From: a virus
IMG/VR virus record: IMGVR_UViG_3300024344_003209
Span: 35,224 to 99,223 of that record
DNA length: 64,000 bases
Reading direction: 5' to 3' (one strand)
The notes under the pieces are model-generated. The model did no database searches and had not been told where the DNA came from. It saw only the letters and a list, made by a program, of their open reading frames with translations. Below are positions 52,470 to 58,758 of the stretch, piece after piece; position 1 is the first letter of the stretch; every line of letters starts with the position of its first letter. Both the position numbers and the translations under genes were made by a program.

Positions 52470-52769
52470 TTATTTTTCTTTTAAAATTACAGTGACAAAT
52501 TCTAAAGTTTTGTCTATTTCCCTAGCTGCGTCATTTCCCGCATCTAAAATCTTTTTTCTTGTTTGGGTGAATCGGTCTTCCGTGAAGTAGTCCAGATCAT
52601 CTATTGCGTTAGCATCGTCAAGAGAACTTTTTTTGATCCTGTCTTTATAGAGCTTATGTTCTCTTAGTAAATCTTCGGTGATTTCGAAATATTTTTTATA
52701 TAGGTTAACTATATTCCTGTGGACTTGGAAAGATATGATATCTTTAAGCTCTGTTTTTTCCTCGCTCAT
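52470..52769 (-). CDS. Small helical protein, first gene after the tail-tube terminator
   Basis: Encodes 99 residues, almost all helical and charged, e.g. IVNLYKKYFEITEDLLREHK. Not recognised. The start has two AAGG copies upstream (AAGGTAAAAGG). It begins the segment between the tail-tube terminator and the tape measure, so its expression depends on read-through of that terminator or on a promoter that I do not see. A small tail-assembly factor is a reasonable guess from position. Confidence 0.55.
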   Translation of the reverse strand: MSEEKTELKDIISFQVHRNIVNLYKKYFEITEDLLREHKLYKDRIKKSSLDDANAIDDLDYFTEDRFTQTRKKILDAGNDAAREIDKTLEFVTVILKEK

Positions 52770-52804
52770 AAACCTTTTACCTTAACAAGTTATAAAAATT
52801 TTTT

Positions 52805-52845
52805 TAAAAAAAACAAAAAAAATCCCCACTCAAAGAGCGGGGATC
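52805..52845 (-). terminator. Strong intrinsic terminator after the major tail protein
   Basis: On the minus strand ATCCCCGCTC, a TTT loop and GAGTGGGGAT form a ten-base-pair stem (one G-U), followed by eight T, a G and eight T. It lies about 30 bases after the tail-tube stop. It would reduce expression of the tape measure and distal-tail genes relative to the abundant tube protein. Confidence 0.9.
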
Positions 52846-52874
52846 TAAAAAGAAAAGGATGATTAATTAGCGTA

Positions 52875-54017
52875 TCAAGCTCCTCCTGAAGCAGAGCCCA
52901 AGAAGAATCCTGCGGAAGTCTCAGAGCTACTATACAATTTTCCGCCACCATCTAGCTGGACTGCATAATCGAGGGTGATGGATTTGTTCGCTCCGATGCT
53001 AGAACTAATAGAGTGTCCCTCTATCTTAGCGTTTTTAAATCTTAGTCTCATTCCATCAACACCGGCTGCTACTCCTGCTGAGTTTTTGCCTTGATCAAGT
53101 TTTATGTCAATGTCATATCCGGGGTCAGGTGCCGCTCCGCCAGCTCCAATGTCAGTTGAACCAACGATATCAGATAAATCACTTGCTGCCTGAGCAGACA
53201 CGATAGCCTCAACAGACATAGTTGCTTGAATAGGGAAAGTAATGACTCGAGCGTACTCGTATCTATCGCCCAATCTCTGGATAGATTCACGAGGAACATC
53301 CATGGACACTGTAAAGCTTTGAACGTGTATATTGTTAAAGCCCATAACTGGTAAGTCGCCTCCGCCCGAAACACCGCCTGCACTTACTTGGCCACTGGCT
53401 AATCCTGTTTTATTAGGGTTGGTTACGTTTGAGTGAAACGTAACGTTGCCGGGTCTAAGAACAGTGGGGTCAGATGAACTAGTTGCAGGAACTGCGACGT
53501 TACTCTGGGAACCGACTTTCATTTGGGTTGATTCTATATTAACTGTTGAGTTAGGTACGTCTCCCACAGCACCTGTCCAAGAATACGAAGATATGTGGCC
53601 TTTTGGTATAATAATTTGAGTAGAGCCACCTGTATTATTATTGTTATTATAATCTATACCTTCGTCAGAAAGGCCTATAGCAAAAGTTTGTTCGTACTTG
53701 CTGCTTCCAGAGTCATTGACTTCTTTTAGTACCCCAAAGCCCTGAGCGCCAGTTCCTAGCATAGCAATTTCGTTAGTTCTGCCTGCCAAATGATAAGTAA
53801 AGTCCATGTTGACAGTTGGAACCTCTGTAATAATTCTTTCTATCTGTCCTAACTGGCCATATTGGTTAACGTCAGTTCTGGGTACAGTAAAACCGTAGTT
53901 TATGCTTTGAACCCTCTGAACATTAGTGCTTCCAGCATACAGAGCCTCGCTCTGGTAAATGATTCTTCTGCGTGATCCAGTCGCGCTTTCTTTTGTTCCT
54001 GCGTATTGTATTGCCAT
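52875..54017 (-). CDS. Major tail tube protein
   Basis: Encodes 380 residues. IQRLGDRYEYARVITFPIQA near 255-275 is typical of marine phage tail tube proteins, with beta-rich flanks, Gly/Ser-rich linkers (VSAGGVSGGGDLP) and a small-residue C-terminus. The N-terminus MAIQYAGTKESATGSRR is short and polar with no signal. It lies between neck-type genes and the chaperone/tape genes, and has its own gap with an SD-like AAGGAG and a strong terminator directly after it, as expected for the most abundant tail subunit. No sheath gene accompanies it. A major capsid identity is unlikely from sequence and position. Confidence 0.7.
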   Translation of the reverse strand: MAIQYAGTKESATGSRRRIIYQSEALYAGSTNVQRVQSINYGFTVPRTDVNQYGQLGQIERIITEVPTVNMDFTYHLAGRTNEIAMLGTGAQGFGVLKEVNDSGSSKYEQTFAIGLSDEGIDYNNNNNTGGSTQIIIPKGHISSYSWTGAVGDVPNSTVNIESTQMKVGSQSNVAVPATSSSDPTVLRPGNVTFHSNVTNPNKTGLASGQVSAGGVSGGGDLPVMGFNNIHVQSFTVSMDVPRESIQRLGDRYEYARVITFPIQATMSVEAIVSAQAASDLSDIVGSTDIGAGGAAPDPGYDIDIKLDQGKNSAGVAAGVDGMRLRFKNAKIEGHSISSSIGANKSITLDYAVQLDGGGKLYSSSETSAGFFLGSASGGA

Positions 54018-54045
54018 AATATAAAAATCTCCTTACTCTTTAGTT

Positions 54046-54056
54046 TTAATTACATC
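54046..54056 (-). promoter_or_regulatory. Late-motif copy before the major tail protein
   Basis: Minus strand GATGTAATTAA, a weaker form of the AGTGTAATTA motif, in the 76-base gap before the tail-tube gene and 28 bases from its ATG. AAGGAG lies between. Confidence 0.35.
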
Positions 54057-54093
54057 TCTAAAGGTATCTAGAGAAATATTTTCTGATCCACAT

Positions 54094-54960
54094 TCATTGC
54101 CTTGGATAGCGATGACTATGCAGCTCAAAATCCACGAACGCCGAAAAAACATTAGGGTTTAAGTTATTAAAATCTCCCCTATTTGATATGTTTTTCGATA
54201 CCGTTACCCTGTCTATATGACAATAATTTCCTGTAGCCGAACCTGTATAGCTATAATTTACACCTGTAAATGCGCCTAGAGCATTTAAATTTAAATCGGA
54301 TTGATCTAATATTGGCATGTTTGTTCTAACTGTATCTTTTAAGATCCCGCATACTGCGTCTAATGAAAACATAGAATCACCTAATACTATAGCTCTAGCA
54401 TTTATTATAGTATCATCCATGCCGCCAAAAGCGAACTCCTCATTTCTTCCTCCATTGTCTTTTATGAAAACAGCCGGGTAAGTCTGAGTGCTTGAGTCTA
54501 CCCCAGTAGTCACGTTTATGTCGCTTGTCTTTGGGTTAAGTGTCAGTTTAGTCTCAAAAAGTAACTGTTCTTCTGGCATGCTTGTTAAGAAAACATTAAA
54601 ATCTTTTATTGAGTAATTTCCGCTTATTGTTTTGCCAGCCATAGGATCTGTTTCTCCTTTGAAATAAAGCTGACCTTGCATAAAATTTATAGAATCAAAT
54701 CCACTATTTCCTACTTCGAGCGGACCATCTCCATCTACATATATACCAGTCATTACCGTAGGAGCAGAGCCCCCTGTAACGCTTACGTCGGATACCATTT
54801 GCTTGAATGGAGCGGCATAGACATGATAGTCTTTAAATAGGCTATCTATTTTAAAAAAATTACTTTTTGTATTAGTAAAAGCTTCACCTTTTTGAGTTAC
54901 TTCGTGGTCCACGAACATTAAAAGGCTACTCATTACTTTGTTTTCGAACTGTACCTTCAT
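54094..54960 (-). CDS. Virion protein of the neck or tail-completion region, 288 residues
   Basis: Encodes 288 residues, beta-rich with Asn/Gly turns (VSDVSVTGGSAPTVMTGIYV; ISGNYSIKDFNVFLT). Not recognised as a family. Its ATG overlaps the previous stop by one base and it ends 76 bases before the tail tube gene. Tail terminator or neck proteins usually sit here; another tube-like protein is possible given the beta-rich composition. Function from position only. Confidence 0.6.
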   Translation of the reverse strand: MKVQFENKVMSSLLMFVDHEVTQKGEAFTNTKSNFFKIDSLFKDYHVYAAPFKQMVSDVSVTGGSAPTVMTGIYVDGDGPLEVGNSGFDSINFMQGQLYFKGETDPMAGKTISGNYSIKDFNVFLTSMPEEQLLFETKLTLNPKTSDINVTTGVDSSTQTYPAVFIKDNGGRNEEFAFGGMDDTIINARAIVLGDSMFSLDAVCGILKDTVRTNMPILDQSDLNLNALGAFTGVNYSYTGSATGNYCHIDRVTVSKNISNRGDFNNLNPNVFSAFVDFELHSHRYPRQ

Positions 54961-55595
54961 TAGCTTTCTAACCTCCTTCTGTAGTTACTTAATATTTCAG
55001 TTATATAAGGAGTAGTTCTAAAAATCCCACTATTTATTTTTTTCTTTAACTGTATTGCTTTTCCAGATCTAGATTTAGCTGTTAATGATTCTTTTCCTTC
55101 TCCAAATTTAAAATACATATAATTACTATATCCGGAGATGCCTTTCTCTATTCCCTCTACCCAACTATTACCACTTTCCCAAGGCATTCTAGATACTAAA
55201 TCAAAAGCAGCAAAAGTAGGAAAGCTAAGCTCATATCTAAAGCCGGTAACTGCACCTTTAGGTCCCCTGTTTTTTTTCTGTCTTCCTGTAAGAGTAAGGC
55301 TAGATTTCAATATTTCCCTAACAGGCAGCAATGGATCTGAAGACTTATTGAATCCTATAAAACTAAATAAATTACCTTCTCCGCTTAGAGTGTTTGATAA
55401 ATTGATTCCGTCTGGGCCTTGAGCTATTTCTTTAGTTACTACGTGGCTATCAAACTCTCTTAAAGCTACTCCTTTTAGACCTCCTACTCTTTTTCGCAAT
55501 ATAGTGTCTGCCTGAGAAGCTACGGCCGCAGAATTCCTAACAGCCTTTTCTAGAAAATCTTTTTTTAGAAACTGTTTTAAAGTAACTACAGCCAT
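54960..55595 (-). CDS. Putative neck / tail-completion protein, 211 residues
   Basis: Encodes 211 residues with a basic, helical N-terminus (FLKKDFLEKAVRNSAAVASQ) and an alpha/beta remainder. Siphovirus neck proteins of the gp10/HK97-like type start with a similar basic helix. One-base overlaps with both neighbours (TAATG type) show a translationally coupled set of connector genes. No motif is decisive. Confidence 0.55.
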   Translation of the reverse strand: MAVVTLKQFLKKDFLEKAVRNSAAVASQADTILRKRVGGLKGVALREFDSHVVTKEIAQGPDGINLSNTLSGEGNLFSFIGFNKSSDPLLPVREILKSSLTLTGRQKKNRGPKGAVTGFRYELSFPTFAAFDLVSRMPWESGNSWVEGIEKGISGYSNYMYFKFGEGKESLTAKSRSGKAIQLKKKINSGIFRTTPYITEILSNYRRRLES

Positions 55596-56035
55596 TATTT
55601 TGTAGCCTCCAATCTATATACAAAAAACTTACTATCAAGGAAACTCCTATTTGCGTCTTCAGAAACGATTTTAAACGATTTATTATCAAAAGTGATTTTT
55701 TCTGTTTTGCCTTTGTCTATATAATTCCTAGCGTTTTCCTGTACTTTTATGTAAACGTTTCCTACTGATATGTTTTGTGGGATATCAGCTAGCCTCTCCG
55801 TCTCTTGGTTCATGTCGTACCTTATCGTGGCGCTATAAATTCCAGAAACAGGCTCGTAGGTATAATTTACAGAACTAGCAGGATCGCCATACCCGAATAG
55901 AGAAGCAGTATTGACCTGAGAAATTACCTTACGCGGCTCTTTGTGTACGACAATTTCCCTTTTAAAAGTATCGAATATGTCAGTAAAGATTCCGGTAAGT
56001 TTTTGTTTCTCTGCATCTGATATAAGACTAGGCAT
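55595..56035 (-). CDS. Putative head-closure protein, 146 residues
   Basis: Encodes 146 residues. A short N-terminal helix (DAEKQKLTGIFTDIFDTFKR) is followed by beta strands (GIYSATIRYDMNQETERL; GNVYIKVQENARNY; FKIVSEDANRSFLDSKFFVY), the layout of small head-completion or stopper proteins in siphoviruses. It overlaps the adaptor-like gene by one base. Assignment by size, layout and position. Confidence 0.5.
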   Translation of the reverse strand: MPSLISDAEKQKLTGIFTDIFDTFKREIVVHKEPRKVISQVNTASLFGYGDPASSVNYTYEPVSGIYSATIRYDMNQETERLADIPQNISVGNVYIKVQENARNYIDKGKTEKITFDNKSFKIVSEDANRSFLDSKFFVYRLEATK

Positions 56036-56571
56036 TAGTTATATGTATATACTTGAGTTCTTATGAACTTATCATCTCCCCCATGGTGCCCCTTAATAGT
56101 GTCGTCTCCGACAACTTGTCTAGGCTTAAGTTGGGCTCTTCTGTAATCACTAATAAGATCCTTCATTTCTTGATACTCTTGTTTTTTAAGAGTAGTTAAA
56201 GATCTAACAACTTCATTTTTATTAATTTTTCTTACTGTTGAGCCTTGGTCAGTAACCTGAATAATAGTATCATCATTTGCACTAGTTATATTTGTTCTTA
56301 TTTCTCTATCATAGTAATGAATTAAAAACATCTTTTTGAGAACAGAAGCCTCATCAAAAGTTATTTCTTTTGTAACTAATGTATTATCGTTTTTTTCGTC
56401 TATTTTTTGGGTTATTTCGTACGAAGAAGAATCTACTTCAAAAAAAGTATTAATATGATTATTTAATCTGCCAATATTAGACCTAACCCAATAAGAAATA
56501 GAAGCTATGGAATAAGTAGACGGCTCGCCTATTTCTCTATAAAGCTCGTCAGCTATGTCAACTACTTTCAT
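56035..56571 (-). CDS. Putative head-tail adaptor protein, 178 residues
   Basis: Encodes 178 residues. Mainly helical with the opening VVDIADELYREIGEPSTYSI, a central ITFDEASVLKKMFLIHYYDR helix and a charged C-terminal helix. Adaptor proteins that dock on the portal are short helical proteins with a similar start. It is the first gene after the terminator at 56590-56627, its ATG directly preceded by the late motif, and coupled with the downstream genes. Assignment is by layout and position. Confidence 0.5.
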   Translation of the reverse strand: MKVVDIADELYREIGEPSTYSIASISYWVRSNIGRLNNHINTFFEVDSSSYEITQKIDEKNDNTLVTKEITFDEASVLKKMFLIHYYDREIRTNITSANDDTIIQVTDQGSTVRKINKNEVVRSLTTLKKQEYQEMKDLISDYRRAQLKPRQVVGDDTIKGHHGGDDKFIRTQVYTYN

Positions 56572-56578
56572 CTGTAAA

Positions 56579-56587
56579 TATTACACT
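56579..56587 (-). promoter_or_regulatory. Late-motif copy directly before the adaptor gene
   Basis: Minus strand AGTGTAATA, seven bases before the ATG and just after the U-tract of the terminator. A promoter here would restart transcription immediately after termination, with a nearly leaderless mRNA. Confidence 0.45.
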
Positions 56588-56589
56588 AA

Positions 56590-56627
56590 TAAAAGAAAAA
56601 AGGGCAACCTAAAAGAAGGTTACCCTT
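56590..56627 (-). terminator. Intrinsic terminator between the 67-residue and adaptor genes
   Basis: On the minus strand AAGGGTAACCT, loop TCTTTT, AGGTTGCCCTT form an 11-base-pair stem with one G-U, followed by TTTTCTTTT. It separates the fibre/GT9/small-protein block from the connector-tail block. Confidence 0.88.
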
Positions 56628-56668
56628 GATATCGGAACATACCCTTGTTGTGAACAACAGCTCCTAAA

Positions 56669-56872
56669 TTAAGCCTGAGAGCCTTGTACTAGCTCAGCTA
56701 GGACTCTAGCGCAACCATCAACAGCGGCATGCTCTTCGTATGTCAATCTTGCTTGACGAGCAGCAGCAGCAAGCGTATTAAGCGCCTGCTCTGGTGTTGG
56801 CGTCTGCGCAGACGCCTCTTGAGGGGCTGCATCTTCAACAGTTGGGGTATCGATTACGTTTTCTTCACTCAT
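56669..56872 (-). CDS. Small acidic Ala/Pro/Thr-rich protein, 67 residues
   Basis: Encodes 67 residues. An acidic, Pro/Thr-rich first half (VIDTPTVEDAAPQEASAQTP) leads to an Ala-rich helix (EQALNTLAAAARQARLTYEE). Not recognised. No clear Shine-Dalgarno and no late motif before it. It is last before a terminator, in a block of small virion-region genes. Coding is likely from position and compact composition, but small. Confidence 0.5.
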   Translation of the reverse strand: MSEENVIDTPTVEDAAPQEASAQTPTPEQALNTLAAAARQARLTYEEHAAVDGCARVLAELVQGSQA

Positions 56873-56915
56873 ATCACAAAGTCATACAAAGAAACGATAA
56901 AAAAATCAAAAAAAA

Positions 56916-57230
56916 TTAACTTACTGATGGAGCAGTTAATACTCCAGTATACAAATCAGGTGCGTCTTTTTGCGCATCAATTTGACCAGCTAAGTTAGTT
57001 TTCCAATCTCCAAAGTCAGCAGCTCCATTACATATAGAAGATAAATCTAAGTCTTCTCCTGCTACCCTTTCTACTCCAGTTAACTGCACTGTTGTGTCTA
57101 TATAAGCGCTATAATCACCGTCTGTAGCCGACATACCTACTACTACTTCGCAGATTTTTCCTTCGTCAGGATCTCCTGCCTTACAGACGCATTTAGCTTC
57201 TATTCTTGAAAATGTATATTCTATTGCCAT
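56916..57230 (-). CDS. Small structural-region protein, tandem paralogue 2 (104 residues)
   Basis: Encodes 104 residues. N-terminus MAIEYTFSR and C-terminus YTGVLTAPSVS are nearly identical to those of the upstream 107-residue protein, while the middles differ. This copy has a CVCKAG and extra cysteines. Related short proteins with an MAIEYT start are found in marine phages (DUF7936-like, from memory), function unknown. 17 bases after the first copy, with AAAAGG before the ATG. A minor decoration or capsid-associated protein is possible. Confidence 0.7.
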   Translation of the reverse strand: MAIEYTFSRIEAKCVCKAGDPDEGKICEVVVGMSATDGDYSAYIDTTVQLTGVERVAGEDLDLSSICNGAADFGDWKTNLAGQIDAQKDAPDLYTGVLTAPSVS

Positions 57231-57247
57231 TTTATAAACCTTTTAAG

Positions 57248-57571
57248 TTAAGAAACGCTAGGAGGACTTAAGACTCCTGTCCATTCATGAGGCACTTCCT
57301 GTTGTCCAGAAATGTTTTCCTGAATTACATCTTTAACGTTATTGTCTGATACGAATCCATTAAGCAGGGCATCCAAATCAAGTGCAGACGGAGCAACGCT
57401 AGCGTCACCAGAAAGATTTATGTCATGGTTAGCATAAGCTTCGTAAGTTACCCCATTTACTGTTTCTTCGCCTTTTAAAGTGAACTCTACCTTTGTTGTT
57501 TTTTCGTTAGAGCCATCTGTATCGCTTGTGCAAAGAGGATTAACTCTACTAAATGTATATTCTATAGCCAT
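57248..57571 (-). CDS. Small structural-region protein, tandem paralogue 1 (107 residues)
   Basis: Encodes 107 residues. Starts MAIEYTFSR and ends WTGVLSPPSVS, matching the next gene at both ends. The middle is alternating beta (TKVEFTLKGEETVNGVTYEA; NHDINLSGD) then helix (LDALLNGFVSDNNVKDVI). The pair arose by duplication. The 38-base gap before it carries a late-type motif and AAAAGGA. Confidence 0.7.
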   Translation of the reverse strand: MAIEYTFSRVNPLCTSDTDGSNEKTTKVEFTLKGEETVNGVTYEAYANHDINLSGDASVAPSALDLDALLNGFVSDNNVKDVIQENISGQQEVPHEWTGVLSPPSVS

Positions 57572-57597
57572 TTTATCTTAAAATCCTTTTCTTTTTA

Positions 57598-57608
57598 TTA
57601 TTACACAT
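57598..57608 (-). promoter_or_regulatory. Late-motif copy before the paralogue pair
   Basis: Minus strand ATGTGTAATAA in the gap before the 107-residue gene, 26 bases from its ATG; AAAAGGA lies between. Confidence 0.4.
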
Positions 57609-57609
57609 T

Positions 57610-58710
57610 CTATGTAGCCTCGAGAACCTCTGGCTGAAGTACCGGCTGTTGTTGTTGAGGCATTGGTATGCCTTGTGGTTGACCGCCAAACAAGCCCTGT
57701 TGAGGAGGCATCCCTTGTGGTGGCATCCCTTGTGGAGGGCAAGGTTGCCCCGGGCCACATCCTTGTTGTTGAGGTGGAGGAGCCATACTCATTAGACTTT
57801 TAGGGAATTTAGTATCTTTTTGCCTTTTTAAGCTTTTAACAACTTTATCTATATCAAAAATATTATCATCTTTAAATGGGCACATGTGAGGTTGACCAGA
57901 TATATCTAAATCTCCTAAATAGCTATCAATTAAATGAGTTTTCTTTAATGTTACATTACTTACTATATTATCATGAAAATGCTCATAACCTAAAGCTTTA
58001 ACATTATCCATTGGCCATAATACAGTAGATTTTTTGCCTAAAGCCATAGCTGCATGCTGAGCAAAACTATCAATAAATAATCTTTTACTAGACCATTTTA
58101 TTAATGCTATTAATTCTCTAACATTTGGGCTTGAAACCCAAGACATATTCTCAAAACCGGGTTGATGTTCAGTCCTTATTTGAACTAGATTATAATTTTC
58201 AAAAAACGGCTCAATCATTTTTAAGACATTTGGCAACGGTGCATCCCTTACCCAAGACATAGGAGCTCTGTCCGCAGTCATAGCCCCGCCGTTAGTTTGA
58301 ATTAAAAAAATTGGCTTATCTGAAGAACCAAATTGCATCCTAGCCTGTTCGGATTCTGAATGAGTTAAGTAAATTTCAGGTTTTTCTCCACTATAATCAA
58401 CCCCTAAAAGCTCGCACCAAGCTTGAATACAATGAACTTTTTTATTAATGTAGCCATGGTGGTGGTATGGCTCTTGTTTCATAATTAGAGTATCTTTATC
58501 TCTAATATAATCTTCGAAAATGTAAGGGGTATTACCTAATTGATAAAATCTTTCAACATTTGGGTTGTTAAACCAAATAGCTGGCCATGAGCCAATAGTG
58601 ATAATATCTCTGTCTGGGTACTTCTTTTTGATAGCCGCGGCAACCGCAGTTGCCATGATATTCTTACCGATTCCGCCTTCTACATGGAAGATAATATTCT
58701 TGTCATTCAC
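57610..58710 (-). CDS. GT9-like glycosyltransferase with a Pro/Gln-rich tail, in the virion module
   Basis: Encodes 366 residues from a GTG at 58710 (no in-frame ATG; the nearby ATG at 58706 is in another frame). Residues 1-300 follow the GT9 heptosyltransferase layout: IIFHVEGGIGKNIMATAVAA at the N-terminus, a FLIQTNGGAM linker strand, then LFIDSFAQHAAMALGKKSTV, the nucleotide-sugar DS...H motif. From about 309 the chain becomes a low-complexity Pro/Gln/Gly tail (PPPQQQGCGPGQPCPPQGMP and similar). Inside a structural block, it may glycosylate a virion protein or itself be a virion component. The fold is likely; activity is not shown. Confidence 0.75.
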   Translation of the reverse strand: MNDKNIIFHVEGGIGKNIMATAVAAAIKKKYPDRDIITIGSWPAIWFNNPNVERFYQLGNTPYIFEDYIRDKDTLIMKQEPYHHHGYINKKVHCIQAWCELLGVDYSGEKPEIYLTHSESEQARMQFGSSDKPIFLIQTNGGAMTADRAPMSWVRDAPLPNVLKMIEPFFENYNLVQIRTEHQPGFENMSWVSSPNVRELIALIKWSSKRLFIDSFAQHAAMALGKKSTVLWPMDNVKALGYEHFHDNIVSNVTLKKTHLIDSYLGDLDISGQPHMCPFKDDNIFDIDKVVKSLKRQKDTKFPKSLMSMAPPPQQQGCGPGQPCPPQGMPPQGMPPQQGLFGGQPQGIPMPQQQQPVLQPEVLEAT

Positions 58711-58758
58711 AAATAGTTATATTATTATCTTGTGATTTAGACTAAAAAATATTTTTGC

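Noticed and set aside
57573-57760. Short minus-strand ORFs in the Pro/Gln-coding tail
   Set aside because: Shifted-frame reading of a repetitive CAA/CCT-rich sequence inside the GT9-like gene.
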